The notes under the pieces are model-generated. The model saw only the letters and a list, made by a program, of their open reading frames with translations. It had not been told where the DNA came from and did no database searches. Source: Chara braunii (Eukaryota; Streptophyta; Charophyceae; Charales; Characeae). From it: a stretch of 64,000 nt of DNA. This document shows, piece after piece, positions 35,901-45,323 of the stretch. Made by a program: the position numbers and the translations under genes. Every line of letters starts with the position of its first letter. Within the stretch, counting starts at the first letter, position 1. The stretch spans positions 493,306-557,305 of the forward strand of contig BFEA01000314.1 in the NCBI GenBank assembly GCA_003427395.1. Reading direction: 5' to 3'.

Positions 35901-38900
35901 GAAGACGGTACTACCTCCGCCAGTGTTGGGAAAATAGGGATAACTCCTAACTAAACAGTCGGAGGTCAGGCCCCACAAGGGCTGCCATTGATAAATCTGA
36001 TCGCCGGCTGTCGTTTTTGTTCAACCTGCTATAAAAAAGATCGGAGGCTCACCTGAGCCCTGCTGTTTTCCCACTCGGCAATGGTACTAGTAGTGGTTTA
36101 AGTGAAATTTAGCATGTTTCGAGTCCAGGCAGTAATAAGAAGTGTGAAGTAATGATCAGGACGCCTGTGGAAACCGTGTGGGGAACCCAAACAGGAAAAA
36201 GAAATGTGAAGGAATGGGATCTCTCCCTTTTCAGAACAGATGAACAAGATGAGTTGTAACACTCCTCAGTTGGCAACAAGGTGTGAACACATCATCCAGT
36301 GGGAGACTTTGAGTGGTCATTTTGGGGACGGCTGATATAAACCACCACCAGTTCAGTCCCCAGAGACATGGCCCTTGGTATTGTGAAGGGAGGGCCACGA
36401 GGCATTTTGTGTTACCTGATCTCTTACCCAGGGGCGATAGGTGATTATGTATGAAATGGGAAGTAGGTATGCATGCACGAAGAGTTCTGATTCTTTGTTT
36501 TTTTGCACCGGATGCGGATATGATGTGCTGTCAAATGTATATACGATTTGGGTTTGATAATGGTGTTTATGTCTTTCAGTAGAGTTTAGTGATGCTGTGG
36601 CTTTGGTCAGCAGTGAGAAGTCTAGGTGGTTATGGCCTGAAAATGTCAACGTTTTAGCTCCTTAGGGTCCCCATTGGATGTACCTGAACTTCAGTTAAGT
36701 CCAAATGGTATCTCAGGAGATCAACTGTGATATTTTTTGGGCCACATAAGTAGGTTTCAATTTCTTTCAAAAAATATACAATGTCCGTTTTGACGAAATC
36801 GCTGTTAGTCGTTCATGCAGAAGTGTCATCTGGCTAAGCGACTGGATTACCATCTGTTCCTTGTCAGATTTCTGTTGTATGTCCTGGCCGTGTCGCTTCT
36901 ACAATTGAAGATAATGTACCAGGGAAGCGGGTCTGGAATGCATTATCACCATCTATCATGTGTATTGGAGAGTACCACACATTACCGAGGTGATGATGAA
37001 TTCGTAGATGGCATCGAGTTCAGAATATCCAAATTGGTAGTCGTATAAGCGGTATTTAGTTCAACAAGATGTTTGTAGTTACTAAAGTTTTGTTCACAAT
37101 CGTACCATGTGAGATGTCAGGGTACTGAATCGACTGATTGATGTGAGGATGAAGTTTTAGGTACCATCAAATTCAGAACGTGGAGCATATCCACGTCTGT
37201 CATGATAGGAACTTCATTCTGGCCAAGCAGGTGGATTTCTCTGCTGGCATTCAGTTTAAACTTTAAAGCACCAGTAGACCACACATCGGCCCGCGGGTGT
37301 CATCCCGAAACCCGCTCCACTTTGGAGGCCGCCATTTTAGTTTTTTTTTTCAACGGTGCCCCTCTCTGTGCGGCCCCTCCAAGTTTTGCTTGTGGGGACA
37401 ACAAAAACTTTCTGCAAGGCTGGGGCCGTGTACTTGCGGTTTAAGATTGTTGGCGAGCTAGGTGTTGTGGCTTGAGGGGATGATGAAACATAGAGACCAT
37501 CAAATTCAGAATGTGGAGCATATTTACATCTCTGGTGAGAAAAATGTTTTTACTTTTCTGATCAAGCCAGTGCATTTTTGTTAGTTGCACATAGTTCAGG
37601 CCAGTTGATAGGGCAGATATTATTGCTTGGAAATGATAAAATCAGAGGACCAAATTCAGAATGTGGAAGACCACGTGTGTTTTTTTTTTCAGAATATTTT
37701 GTTGCCAAACAGGTGAATTCCTGTTAGCTCCTTTTAGTTAGGCTAGGTAGCATTGCTTGAGGTGATGATGAAACGTAGAGACCATCAAATTCAGAATGTG
37801 GAGAGTATCTACATCTGTGGTGTCAACAAAATTATTTTCTGATCAAGCGAGAGTGATATCTGTTAGTTCTGTATAGTACAAGCCAATTGCCGGTCTCGAT
37901 ATTGATGCTTGAGGCGATGATGAAATCATAGAGATGTTTAGACTTTATAATGTGGAGTATATCTATCCGCGTCTGTGTTGTTCTCAAATCTTTTCTAGCC
38001 AAGCAGGTGAATTCTTTTAGCTTTATTTAATTTTAATTTTTAAGTCAGTCGGTGAGCCAAGTATTAATGCTTGAGGTGATGATGAAACGTAGAGACCATC
38101 AAATTCAGAATGTGGATTGTATCCTACATCTGTGGTGACAAAAGCATATTTCGTTTCTGATCAAGCGAAGTGCATTTCGGTTAGTTGTACATAGTCCAAG
38201 CCAGTCAGTAGGGCTAGATATTGTTGTTTGAGCTGATGAGAAAATTATAGACACCAGCAAATTCAGAATGTGGGCAGTATCCATCCACATGTGTTGGTAC
38301 AGTTCCTGACGCATTTCTGTTTGCTCTCGTTAGTCTAGACACAGATGTCGAGCTATATATGGTTGCTTGAGGTGATGACGAAACATTGAGACCATCAAAT
38401 TCAGAATGTGGAGCCTATCTACATCTGTGGTGATAAAAACATTTAGTCTGATCAAGCAGTGCATTTCTGTCAGTTGTATTTAGCTCATGCCAGATGGTAG
38501 CTAGATATGGTCGCTTGGGGTGATGATGGAACATTGAGACCATCAAATGCAGAACGTGGAGCGTATCTACATCTATGGTGATAAAAAAACATTTTTCTAT
38601 TCTGATCAAGCGGTGTGTTTCCGTCAGTTGTGTTTAGTCCATGCCACAGATGGTAGCTAGACAGATGGTAAGTAGGTAATGGTTGCTTGGGGTGATGATG
38701 AAGTATTGAGACCATCAAATTCAGAATGTGGAGCCTGTCTACATCTGTGGTGACAAAAATGTTTTTCTATTCTGATCAAGCGATGCGTTTCTGTCAGTTG
38801 TATTTAGTTCATGCCACAGATGGTAGCTATGGTAGCTAGATACGATTGCTTGAGGTGATGATGAAACATTGAGACCATCAAATTCAGAATGNNNNNNNNN

Positions 38901-41900
38901 NNNNNNNNNNNNNNNNNNNNNNNNNNNNNNNNNNNNNNNNNNNNNNNNNNNNNNNNNNNNNNNNNNNNNNNNNNNNNNNNNNNNNNNNNNNNNNNNNNNN
39001 NNNNNNNNNNNNNNNNNNNNNNNNNNNNNNNNNNNNNNNNNNNNNNNNNNNNNNNNNNNNNNNNNNNNNNNNNNNNNNNNNNNNNNNNNNNNNNNNNNNN
39101 NNNNNNNNNNNNNNNNNNNNNNNNNNNNNNNNNNNNNNNNNNNNNNNNNNNNNNNNNNNNNNNNNNNNNNNNNNNNNNNNNNNNNNNNNNNNNNNNNNNN
39201 NNNNNNNNNNNNNNNNNNNNNNNNNNNNNNNNNNNNNNNNNNNNNNNNNNNNNNNNNNNNNNNNNNNNNNNNNNNNNNNNNNNNNNNNNNNNNNNNNNNN
39301 NNNNNNNNNNNNNNNNNNNNNNNNNNNNNNNNNNNNNNNNNNNNNNNNNNNNNNNNNNNNNNNNNNNNNNNNNNNNNNNNNNNNNNNNNNNNNNNNNNNN
39401 NNNNNNNNNNNNNNNNNNNNNNNNNNNNNNNNNNNNNNNNNNNNNNNNNNNNNNNNNNNNNNNNNACATCTGTGGTGATAAAAACTTTTAGTCTGATCAA
39501 GCGGTGCATTTCTGTTGGTTGTATTTAGCTCATGCCAGATGGTAGCTAGATATGGTTGCTTGAGGTGATGATGAAACATAGAGACCATCAAATTCAGAAT
39601 GTGGAGCGTATCTACATCTGTGGTGATAAAAGCATTTTTCTATTCTGATCAAGCGGTGCGTTTCTGTCAGTTGTGTTTAGTTCATGCCACAGATGGTAGC
39701 TAGACGGATGATAGTTAGATATGGTCGCTTGGGGTGATGATGAAACATAGAGACCATCAAATTCAGAATGTGGAGCCTATCTCCACATCTGTGGTGATAA
39801 GAACAATTTTCTATTCTGATCAAGAGGTGTGTTTCTGTCAATTGTATTTAGTTCATGCCACAGATCGTAGCTAGATATCGTTGAATGGGGATCTCTACAT
39901 CTGACCAGGTGAGTGCATTTCTATCGGGTGTATCTAGTTGTAGATAGGAGGCCAGCTAGATATTGCTTGGCATGATGATGAAATCATAGAGACTACCAAA
40001 TTCGGAATGTGGAGCATATCTGCCCCCATTATGTTGATTTAAACTTTTTCTGATCAAGCGAGTGTATTTATGCGAGCTTTATATTTGGTTGAATCGCGTT
40101 GGCAGGCTAGATATTGCCTGAGGTGATGATGGATTCTAGAGACCGTCAAATTTAGAATGTGGATCGTATCTATATCTTCGGCGAGGAGGAACTATTTTTT
40201 TCCTCCCTGAGTGCGTCGAGTCCTTCACCGCTAACTGTTTTGGTTGAAGGCGGTTGATAAGCTAGATATTGCTTGATATGATGATGAAGTGATAGAGACC
40301 ATCAAATTCAGAAAGTAGAGCATAACTACATCTGTGATGATATAATCATATTCTCTTCTGACCGAGCAATTGCATTTTGTGATAGCTGTATTTGTTTGAA
40401 GACGTCGGTAGGTGAAATATTGCTCGTCGTGACGAGGAAATGATAGAGAATCAAATTCAGAATGTGGAGCATATCTACATCTGTGGTGACGTAATCATTG
40501 TCTTGTGACTGAGCGCGATTGCATTCCTAGTGAAACCACCTGGGTGGAATGGATATTGCGGGATGAGGTGATGATGAAATCCCATCCGGGAATTCAGAAT
40601 GTCGGTGGTATCCGTGTTTTGTGACCAAGCAGGTATGTTTATGCTGAATGTACTTATAGTTGAGGCCACGTGGAAGGCCAATCTGGTTGGAGTCTTATGA
40701 CTTTCACTGCATAGGGTGCCAATTGTGCACTCTATCCCTCAACTGTGGGTGTTGAATGGCATTCTATCCATCGAGTATCGGAGTTGATATTCAATGACAT
40801 TGCGGATCTTGGGAAGTACGTTTGGGATATAGTTGAGGCCACGTGGAAGGCCAACCTCGTTGGAGTCTTATGACTTTCACTGCATAGGGTGCCAATTGTG
40901 CAGTCTATCCCTCGACTGTGGGTGTTGACTGGCATTCTATCCATCGAGTATCGGAGTTGGTATTCAATGCCATTGCGGATCTTGGGAAGTATGTTTGGGA
41001 TCGCTACGAGTTGTCGGTAGCTCTAGACGATGATGGCGATAGAGCGCTAGATTCATACGTGCCAGTCGCTCATGGCAGCGGTGACAATGGTATGTGTCAA
41101 TTAGAACTGGAATTGCGAAACGCAAGGAAGCTGATCAGGCTGTCATGTAGGTAGTTGGGAATGGTTGTTCCTTGTGGGTTTCTTCGAAAAACTGTGTTCG
41201 GGATTGGTTGGCAAGCTCTTCTAAAGAGCTATCGAAATTGGTCAAATGCCTTTGTGGTCTTCTTACCTCTACGGCAGAACACCACACCACAGGCATCACT
41301 GCACTGCAACTCTACCAATGATCAAGGGCCTTGCTCCAGCACAAGCCACCCTGCAGAGTGTGGTAAGGTTTGTTATTGAAGTGTTAAAGAAAAAAGAAAA
41401 AAAAGGGTGGGAACAAGGTCAGTTAAAAAGTGACGTCATTTAAAAAATGTTACCAGGGTCAGCGCACACGGTTGGTTCTGACAGTGCCAAAACACCAGTG
41501 TGACTTGAGCAGTGGCGTGAAAAGCTGTGTGGGGACGCGGGCAAATTGTTTATTTCCTATTTTTGTTCAGTTTTTTGCACTTTGCATGAATGAGATCTGT
41601 GGTCGCTAGTAGGATCATTGGTACATTGTGTTTGAAGCAATGTCTTGGTAGTATTTCCTGTGTGAAAATAGTTTGTGCACATCCGTTTTCGAAAGGTCCT
41701 GATGTAGTGAATGATCCCACTGGGAATTCAGTGGTGCACTTTGAGGTGAGACATGAAATGAATGTAAGGTGTGTTTGTATTGGTAACAGCAGTCGAATGT
41801 GACGCTACATTATGAAGGGGGTTTCTCTGCATTGTTTCTTCAGATGTGATATTGATAAAAAACTACCCCTGTATGTTTGCAGAGGAGGAGCGCAAGAGGA

Positions 41901-42670
41901 AGGAGGAAGAAGAGCGCATTCGAAAACTGGAAGAGATCGCAGCAAGGCAGCGTGAGAGGGAAAGGGAGATTGCCGAGAAGATGCAGAGGGAGAGAGAAGA
42001 GGAAGAGAGGAAGCTCCGGGAGTCCAGGAGCCGGATTCTGGATGAAACCGCTCGCCGCTTTGTTCCTCCCGCTCTCCGTGCATCAGCGGAGCGCGAACGC
42101 TTTGGTACAGAGGGGCGCGAGCCAGATCTTTGGCGCCCGGGACCGCGCGCTGTTGTGGCAGATGGCCCTGTGCGTGAAAGAGCGTTACCTCCTGCACGTG
42201 GTGTGGACAGGTGGACCAGTCAAGAGGACCGTGGCTGGCGTCCCGAATCTGGTCGTGAGGTTGAGAGGGAGAGGGAGGCACCCCGGGCTCCTGGTGCGTA
42301 TCAGCCTCCCAGTCGGAGGATGGATGTGGATGTACACAGGTCTGCTTTTGACAGAGAGCGGGATGTGCGTCCTGCTGACCACGATGGACCTCGCCTTGAG
42401 GTGGATGGCAACATGGTTCCACCACCACCTGGGAGGGAGCTGGGCCGGGAGAGACCATTCCAACCACCTTCAGGTGGAGGCCGGTATGAGCCACCTAGCC
42501 GTAGAGGTGGATTTGACCGCGATCGCGACAGGGACATGATGCCAGGGAGAGGCGGGCTAGCACCACGCCTGGGCGAAGATCGCTGGAGCGCTCCCCGTGA
42601 GGATGGCTCTCGGTGGGAGAGGGGCGACAGGGCACCGGCACCACCGCTTCGAAGGGATGATCGCTGGTGA
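16821..42670 (+). CDS. EIF3A: Eukaryotic translation initiation factor 3 subunit a, spliced gene (13 exons)
   Basis: CDS join: 16821-16866, 23371-23846, 25386-25601, 26466-26674, 27650-27809, 28855-29112, 30112-30273, 30800-31030, 31443-31649, 32025-32231, 33517-33597, 35431-35632, 41883-42670. All junctions are GT-AG and all phases agree, giving 1,080 aa against just under 1,000 in Arabidopsis. eIF3a is the scaffold of the eIF3 complex on the 40S subunit and acts in cytosolic translation initiation. Regions: conserved N-terminal helical repeats (~1-315), PCI domain (~315-510), long charged coiled coil (~555-880) and a C-terminal Arg/Asp/Gly/Pro-rich tail with repeated DRW motifs (~880-1080). 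The close plant-type match throughout, with no stop or frameshift, points to a functional gene. Introns 1 and 12 are over 6 kb and full of repeats. A 12-nt microexon may lie between exons 9 and 10. Confidence 0.95.
18440..20100. repeat. Purine-rich (GA/GGA) strand-asymmetric block
   Basis: The + strand is dominated by G and A for about 1.6 kb, starting at a (GA)n run at about 18,452-18,483. The minus strand is correspondingly C/T-rich and is open for 367 codons (20,025-18,922), with a Ser/Pro/Leu-dominated translation. Pyrimidine-rich strands rarely form stop codons, so this open frame is expected by composition and I do not call it a gene. Confidence 0.6.
20534..20965. repeat. Tandem foldback repeats, 116-bp unit, spanning an assembly gap
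   Basis: AATCGATCTCACCTCC recurs at 20,534 and 20,649. Each unit contains an inverted pair: in unit one, 20,551-20,576 (TCCCCCGAACACAACGCACC and six more bases) against 20,615-20,639. Beyond the gap a shorter direct repeat with a 24-bp period, ATTCGGGGAAAGATTGTACG, occurs at about 20,919 and 20,944. Confidence 0.8.
20769..20918. other. Assembly gap (150 N)
   Basis: A run of N inside the tandem foldback repeat. The true length is unknown. Confidence 0.99.
23190..23240. repeat. (CA)n and (GA)n microsatellites
   Basis: An ACACACACACACACAC run is followed directly by GAGGGAGAGAGAGGGAGAGAGAGAGA, about 130 bp upstream of eIF3a exon 2. Confidence 0.85.
23371..23846 (+). CDS. EIF3A: eIF3a coding exon 2
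   Basis: Residues 16-174. It contains [71 protein letters not shown] and [18 protein letters not shown], all highly conserved in plant eIF3a. Acceptor TTTTTGCAG; donor GCG|GTGTGT; ends in phase 0. Confidence 0.95.
23847..25385 (+). other. eIF3a intron 2
   Basis: It contains an (AAT)n microsatellite at about 23,879-23,931 shortly after the donor, and a GGA-rich purine block at about 24,560-24,680. Nothing else is recognised. Confidence 0.9.
25386..25601 (+). CDS. EIF3A: eIF3a coding exon 3
   Basis: Residues 175-246: [50 protein letters not shown], then [15 protein letters not shown]. Acceptor CTGCAG; donor CAG|GTAATC; both ends phase 0. Confidence 0.95.
25602..26465 (+). other. eIF3a intron 3
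   Basis: It carries a 153-bp near-perfect foldback element (25,728-25,880) and a C-run/A-run low-complexity block at about 26,031-26,090. No gene is seen. Confidence 0.9.
25728..25880. repeat. 153-bp foldback hairpin element in eIF3a intron 3
   Basis: The outer arms (about 25,728-25,770 and 25,838-25,880) are nearly perfect reverse complements over about 43 bp: GGTCCCACCAGCAGCGTTGA pairs with TCAACGGTGCTGGTGGGACC and the pairing continues inward. Weaker internal complementarity (GATGTGC against GCACATATC) would let almost the whole element fold. It could be a small MITE or a long miRNA-precursor-like hairpin. No target-site duplication is clear. Confidence 0.8.
26466..26674 (+). CDS. EIF3A: eIF3a coding exon 4
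   Basis: Residues 247-316: [58 protein letters not shown]. The donor CT|GTATCC leaves two bases of a Leu codon, completed by A of exon 5, restoring DLQLIASSVLL. Confidence 0.94.
26675..27649 (+). other. eIF3a intron 4
   Basis: No gene seen. 27,340-27,580 includes a segment (CATTATTGCTGTATCTAGAC, then AAATACAACTATAATG, then GGTGAAGATGGTAGT) that recurs in diverged form in introns 11 and 12. Confidence 0.9.
27650..27809 (+). CDS. EIF3A: eIF3a coding exon 5
   Basis: Residues 316-369: [20 protein letters not shown], then [20 protein letters not shown]. Start of the PCI region. Acceptor GAACAG; donor GTG|GTAAGT, a strong consensus; ends phase 0. Confidence 0.95.
28855..29112 (+). CDS. EIF3A: eIF3a coding exon 6
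   Basis: Residues 370-455: [67 protein letters not shown]. Part of the PCI domain. Acceptor TGTGCCAG; donor CAG|GTAAAT. Confidence 0.95.
29113..30111 (+). repeat. eIF3a intron 6 with a 200-bp tandem duplication and 38-bp repeats
   Basis: GGAAGTGTACTGTGGTTGG begins nearly identical units at 29,274 and 29,474. The second is followed by three copies of a repeat of about 38 bp (ACGTAATTGAATCCAACGA type) at about 29,640-29,745. No coding content. Confidence 0.85.
30112..30273 (+). CDS. EIF3A: eIF3a coding exon 7
   Basis: Residues 456-509: [20 protein letters not shown], then [20 protein letters not shown]. Winged-helix end of the PCI domain. Acceptor CACCGCAG; donor CAG|GTTCGC; 54 codons, phase 0. 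Confidence 0.94.
30800..31030 (+). CDS. EIF3A: eIF3a coding exon 8
   Basis: Residues 510-586: [20 protein letters not shown], then [20 protein letters not shown] and ERQMLEM. The coiled-coil region begins in its second half. Acceptor CTTTGCAG; donor ATG|GTGAGT. Confidence 0.94.
31443..31649 (+). CDS. EIF3A: eIF3a coding exon 9
   Basis: Residues 587-655, a charged coiled coil: [20 protein letters not shown], then [20 protein letters not shown], ending [14 protein letters not shown]. Acceptor TTGTGCAG; donor GAG|GTACGC. Confidence 0.94.
31932..31943 (+). CDS. EIF3A: Candidate 12-nt eIF3a microexon
   Basis: ACTCTCAG|GGCAAGTCAAAG|GTTAGC would add Gly-Lys-Ser-Lys between exons 9 and 10 in phase 0, flanked by AG and GT. 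In other plants this junction carries a short Lys-rich variable stretch. The following intron would be only 81 bp. Plausible but unproven; skipping it also keeps the frame. Confidence 0.35.
32025..32231 (+). CDS. EIF3A: eIF3a coding exon 10
   Basis: Residues 656-724: [20 protein letters not shown], then [20 protein letters not shown] and a Gln run. Plant eIF3a has the same KERQEMEKKLQ...ERAKREE block. Acceptor TCCACAG; donor CAG|GTCAGA. Confidence 0.94.
32232..33516 (+). other. eIF3a intron 10
   Basis: Mixed sequence with a (TC)n microsatellite at about 33,308-33,340. The rest is unrecognised and no coding or RNA gene is supported. Confidence 0.85.
33517..33597 (+). CDS. EIF3A: eIF3a coding exon 11
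   Basis: Residues 725-751 (27 codons), ending [11 protein letters not shown], which corresponds to the plant KNRLSRMLGNK block. Acceptor GGGTTCAG; donor AAG|GTATGA. Confidence 0.9.
33651..33761 (+). repeat. 55-bp tandem duplication in eIF3a intron 11
   Basis: TACTTTTCGGTTATGCTGG... and TACTTTCAGTTATGCTGG... each run to CTGCCCGTGGTG; the units are 33,651-33,706 and 33,707-33,761. The rest of intron 11 (to 35,430) holds no recognised gene. Confidence 0.9.
35431..35632 (+). CDS. EIF3A: eIF3a coding exon 12
   Basis: Residues 752-818: [20 protein letters not shown], then [20 protein letters not shown] and [16 protein letters not shown]. Acceptor TTTGCAG; donor AG|GTTTGT in phase 1, joined to AG of exon 13 to give Glu. 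Confidence 0.94.
38892..39465. other. Assembly gap (574 N) inside the tandem array
   Basis: A run of N with array units on both sides. The real number of units here is unknown. Confidence 0.99.
39558..39654 (+). ncRNA. Candidate box C/D snoRNA unit (best example of an array)
   Basis: The layout over 97 nt is: stem GCTTGA (39,558-39,563), one base, box C GTGATGA (39,565-39,571), a possible internal D'/C' pair (CTGT then GTGATAA) about 60 nt in, box D CTGA (39,645-39,648), and stem TCAAGC (39,649-39,654), an exact complement of the 5' stem. Length, spacing and boxes fit the C/D snoRNA family. The same layout appears at 37,470-37,567, 37,755-37,848, 38,069-38,166, 38,365-38,457, 38,513-38,611, 38,685-38,781, 39,727-39,825 (last stem base changed) and 39,965-40,059. 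In some units the stem is GCTTGG, pairing by G-U. Host-intron position and sense strand also fit. The sequence upstream of D' (about 15 nt of the GAATGTGGAGCGTATCTACA type) is the most conserved possible guide; I cannot name an rRNA target. A plain satellite is the alternative. Confidence 0.45.
40656..41001. repeat. 173-bp tandem duplication
   Basis: ATAGTTGAGGCCACGTGGAA starts units at 40,656 and 40,829. The second is nearly identical through to GGGAAGTATGTTTGGGAT. Confidence 0.9.
41883..42670 (+). CDS. EIF3A: eIF3a coding exon 13 (last)
   Basis: Residues 819-1080. The coiled coil ends with [10 protein letters not shown] and [20 protein letters not shown], then [14 protein letters not shown] low-complexity tail rich in Arg, Asp, Gly and Pro follows, with VDRW, GWRPE, EDRW, SRWERGD and terminal DDRW, resembling the plant eIF3a tail of DRW/RG repeats. 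TGA stop at 42,668. Acceptor TTTGCAG. Confidence 0.94.
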
Positions 42671-42810
42671 TGTTCTCTGACTAATGCTCCAGAACGTGCG
42701 AGCAGGTGAGTGTTGGAAGCCTGAAGGACAGTGGATGCAATTTTGGAGGGGCAATTTATATGTTGACTTCCTTGCTGAGTGCAGAGCTTCTCCCATGAAT
42801 AAAAGCCATC
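42671..42810 (+). promoter_or_regulatory. eIF3a 3' UTR with AATAAA signal and a possible splice donor
   Basis: AATAAA occurs at 42,798-42,803, a plausible polyadenylation signal 128 bases after the stop. GAGCAG|GTGAGT at 42,706 is a strong donor consensus only 35 bases after the stop, so a spliced 3' UTR running further downstream is possible. Confidence 0.4.
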
Positions 42811-44840
42811 TTTCGGAGTACACTCAGAGAAGATTCAGCAACCTTCCTCTTCAAGATTTGCTTGTTCAATCAAAGCCACCCTTTGAACGCAGGTGCACGC
42901 ATGAAACGTGACCATGTACACCTCTTTGCGAGAGCTTCTAGCAAAGTCCTCCTGGGGCTCTTGGGAGGTAATACATTCTTCTGCCAGCTGGCAGTGGAGT
43001 GCACTATCCTTTTCCGGTCGCAGAGCACAAGCAGGTGCATTGCACTGGGGATATCAAGTCGAGGGCGTACTCCGATGAGGACTTTCGTGGATTTAGCTGA
43101 CTCGAATTACGGCTAACTCTGGATGTTTCTGACCGGCATACGATGTCAAAAGCAGACTTGAAAACCTACTAGTGTTGCCTTGAGAACAGCTGCAATGATC
43201 TGCAAACCTTGGACGGACATGTCGTATGTTGGCTGTGGCTGCTTTCAGCCTGTAGGGGTTAGGGTACTAAAATGCAGCTTATCGCAATTGTATTACCACA
43301 GGTTTTTGGAGCAAGAAATAATTCTGGCTTTCTATGATTTCCTTACGGCAGCTCTTCTTTGATCGGAGCAAGTTTGGGATAACCTGCGCAGAGCAACAAG
43401 CGGTGGTAGCGCAGAGCTGTTGTTGTCATTTTTCTCTGAGAAGAAGGAAGTGGATCTAAGGAGGATGCTGCTGCTGCGGGCCCAAAGAACTGTATTCAAG
43501 GGAGGACGGCACGGTTTTGACATCGAGGTGTGTAAAGTTTTGTAGGTAGGTAAATGAGGAAAAACGTTGTTTTTTTTTTTCCCGACCTGCAATGTGGTGG
43601 CTTTGGGTGAGGTTTTGCATTCCAGATGTAGGCTGAGAGTGGTATGAGCTGCACAAAAAAGGTGCTTTGCAGATGTAGTGTTTAGAAGATTTTGGTGCTT
43701 GTTGCATGTCTTCTGTGTTTAGCAAATACATTGATATGGATATATAGAGTATATGAGGTTGTTAAGCAGAATGGGAGTTGTTGTGGATCGCCTGCCTCTT
43801 GAGGAGTGTGCTTGCCATTGATACCGTAACTACATGCAATAGTGATTTAGGTTAGTGGTGGGAAGGGGAATTCTCTTCTACAGGTACACGTTGAGGCCAT
43901 AGATCATCATTTCTCTTTCTGGAGCTCCGCGAGGGAGGTTGCCATGGTAGTAGTCCTGACACAAAAAATCATTGCGTTGTATTGGCTCTTGTTTGTTTTC
44001 TGTGTTCCCGCGGCTCCAGTACCTTTTTTTTCTCTTGTTTTTGAAACTTTAAGGAGCTCATCCATGGCATCTATGCTGTGCACTCTTGTGGATGGTATGT
44101 GTATTCCCGGCCCTTTCGTCTTGTTTTTCTTGTTTTTTTGTTCTGTATCCTGACTCCTGCCTTGTTATCTGGGAGAATTATTCTTTGCGTAATCTTTCCT
44201 TCTGATGCCTGACCCCTTCGGTGTGGGAATAGACGTTTTACATATCTTCATTTTGTGGCTCGGACTGGTCGACGCATTTCACGATCAGACAGCGTGGGGT
44301 TTTCAGTGCGCAGAAAGTGCCAGGGCAGTTCATCTGATGTGTGTGAGCTGTCTTGCTGCAGAGCGGAGCCTTCTCTTTATCCTGCGGAGCATTCTCTTTA
44401 TCCCGGTCTTGAATAAGAGTAGCCTCTTTGAATGAAGGTTATCCCTCAACCGTTCTCTGTAGCTAGAGTTCCATCGACTTGGTGCCAGTTTCGCAGCCAC
44501 ACATTCTATCAGTCCCGACTCCCGTGTGCTGATTGCGTTTCTGCCGAGTCTCCGTTTTGGGTGCAGGCAATTGCTCCCTGCAGATGCTTCTAAACGACTG
44601 GTCTTGATTGATTGTTGCTTCACACGGGAGTGTTTGACTCGGTGCTGTATACGTCAATCAGTACTGCTCTATTGCCGTTGTGACTGGTCGCTGTGTTGTA
44701 CACAGCAATCATTCTCTTCAGATGCTACTACCAAGTGGCCTAAACCTGAGGGTTTCTGCTCACAAGATTTGCAAGCAGCCAGGTAATGGCACAGACAGAG
44801 CTTGTGATGGGGCAATGTAGGCAGTTACCGACTGCAGATA

Positions 44841-45046
44841 TTCCCTGGCGTTGTTCACCTGGGTTGGCTAGGGTCTCCCGTCTTCTTATCATTTACCGAT
44901 CACGTATCTGATGTGTCTCCAGTACCTTTGCTTAATCTTTGAATTCCCTGGCGTTGTTCACCTGGGTTGGCTAGTGTGTCCCGTCTTCTTATCATTTACC
45001 GATCACGTATCTGATGTGTCTCCAGTACCTTTGCTTAATCTTTGCA
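44841..45046. repeat. 103-bp tandem duplication
   Basis: TTCCCTGGCGTTGTTCACCT starts units at 44,841 and 44,944 that match almost base for base through GTACCTTTGCTTAATCTTTG. Confidence 0.92.
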
Positions 45047-45323
45047 CCTGTCTGATGTGTGTGTGCATACACAGCTCTGGCTATCTATCAGTCAGCTGCT
45101 CTTGGTTGATGTTTGTGTGTGGGTGTGTGTGCGCCTGCGCGTGCGCGCGTGTGTGTGTGTGTGTGCGTGTGTTCGTGTTCTTTGTGGTACGGGTTGCTGA
45201 CTTACAACAGTCGTCGTTTAGTGAAACGAGCGTTGATAAGTAGGGATACAGGTAACATGATTCAAGAGTCTTCCCACATCCGACTTCCCCATGTGCTGGC
45301 TTGGGTCGTTGCATACATTTTTC

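Larger units (their letters stand above)
36990..40650 (+). repeat. Tandem array, ~155-bp unit, in eIF3a intron 12
   Basis: The phrase AGAGACCATCAAATTCAGAA, continuing TGTGGAGC, recurs near 37,496, 37,779, 38,093, 38,389, 38,537, 38,708, 38,872, 39,581 and 39,750. More diverged copies lie near 37,162, 37,650, 37,940, 38,250, 39,990, 40,139, 40,295, 40,447 and 40,590. Spacing is mostly 140-170 bp. Central copies are the most alike, and copies at both edges are more decayed, as expected for an array maintained by unequal exchange. A 574-N gap cuts it. Confidence 0.92.
35633..41882 (+). other. eIF3a intron 12 (6.25 kb, repeat array)
   Basis: The first part (to about 36.9 kb) is mixed, with a duplicated phrase at 35,754 and 36,100. 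36,990-40,650 is the 155-bp tandem array. 40,656-41,001 is a 173-bp tandem duplication. The remainder to the TTTGCAG acceptor is unremarkable. Confidence 0.9.

Noticed and set aside
38739-39591. Open frames of 200-256 codons
   Set aside because: They consist mostly of the 574-N assembly gap.
36990-40650. CRISPR-like array
   Set aside because: The unit is ~155 bp with conserved spacers inside a plant-type intron; nothing resembles short identical repeats with unique spacers or cas genes.
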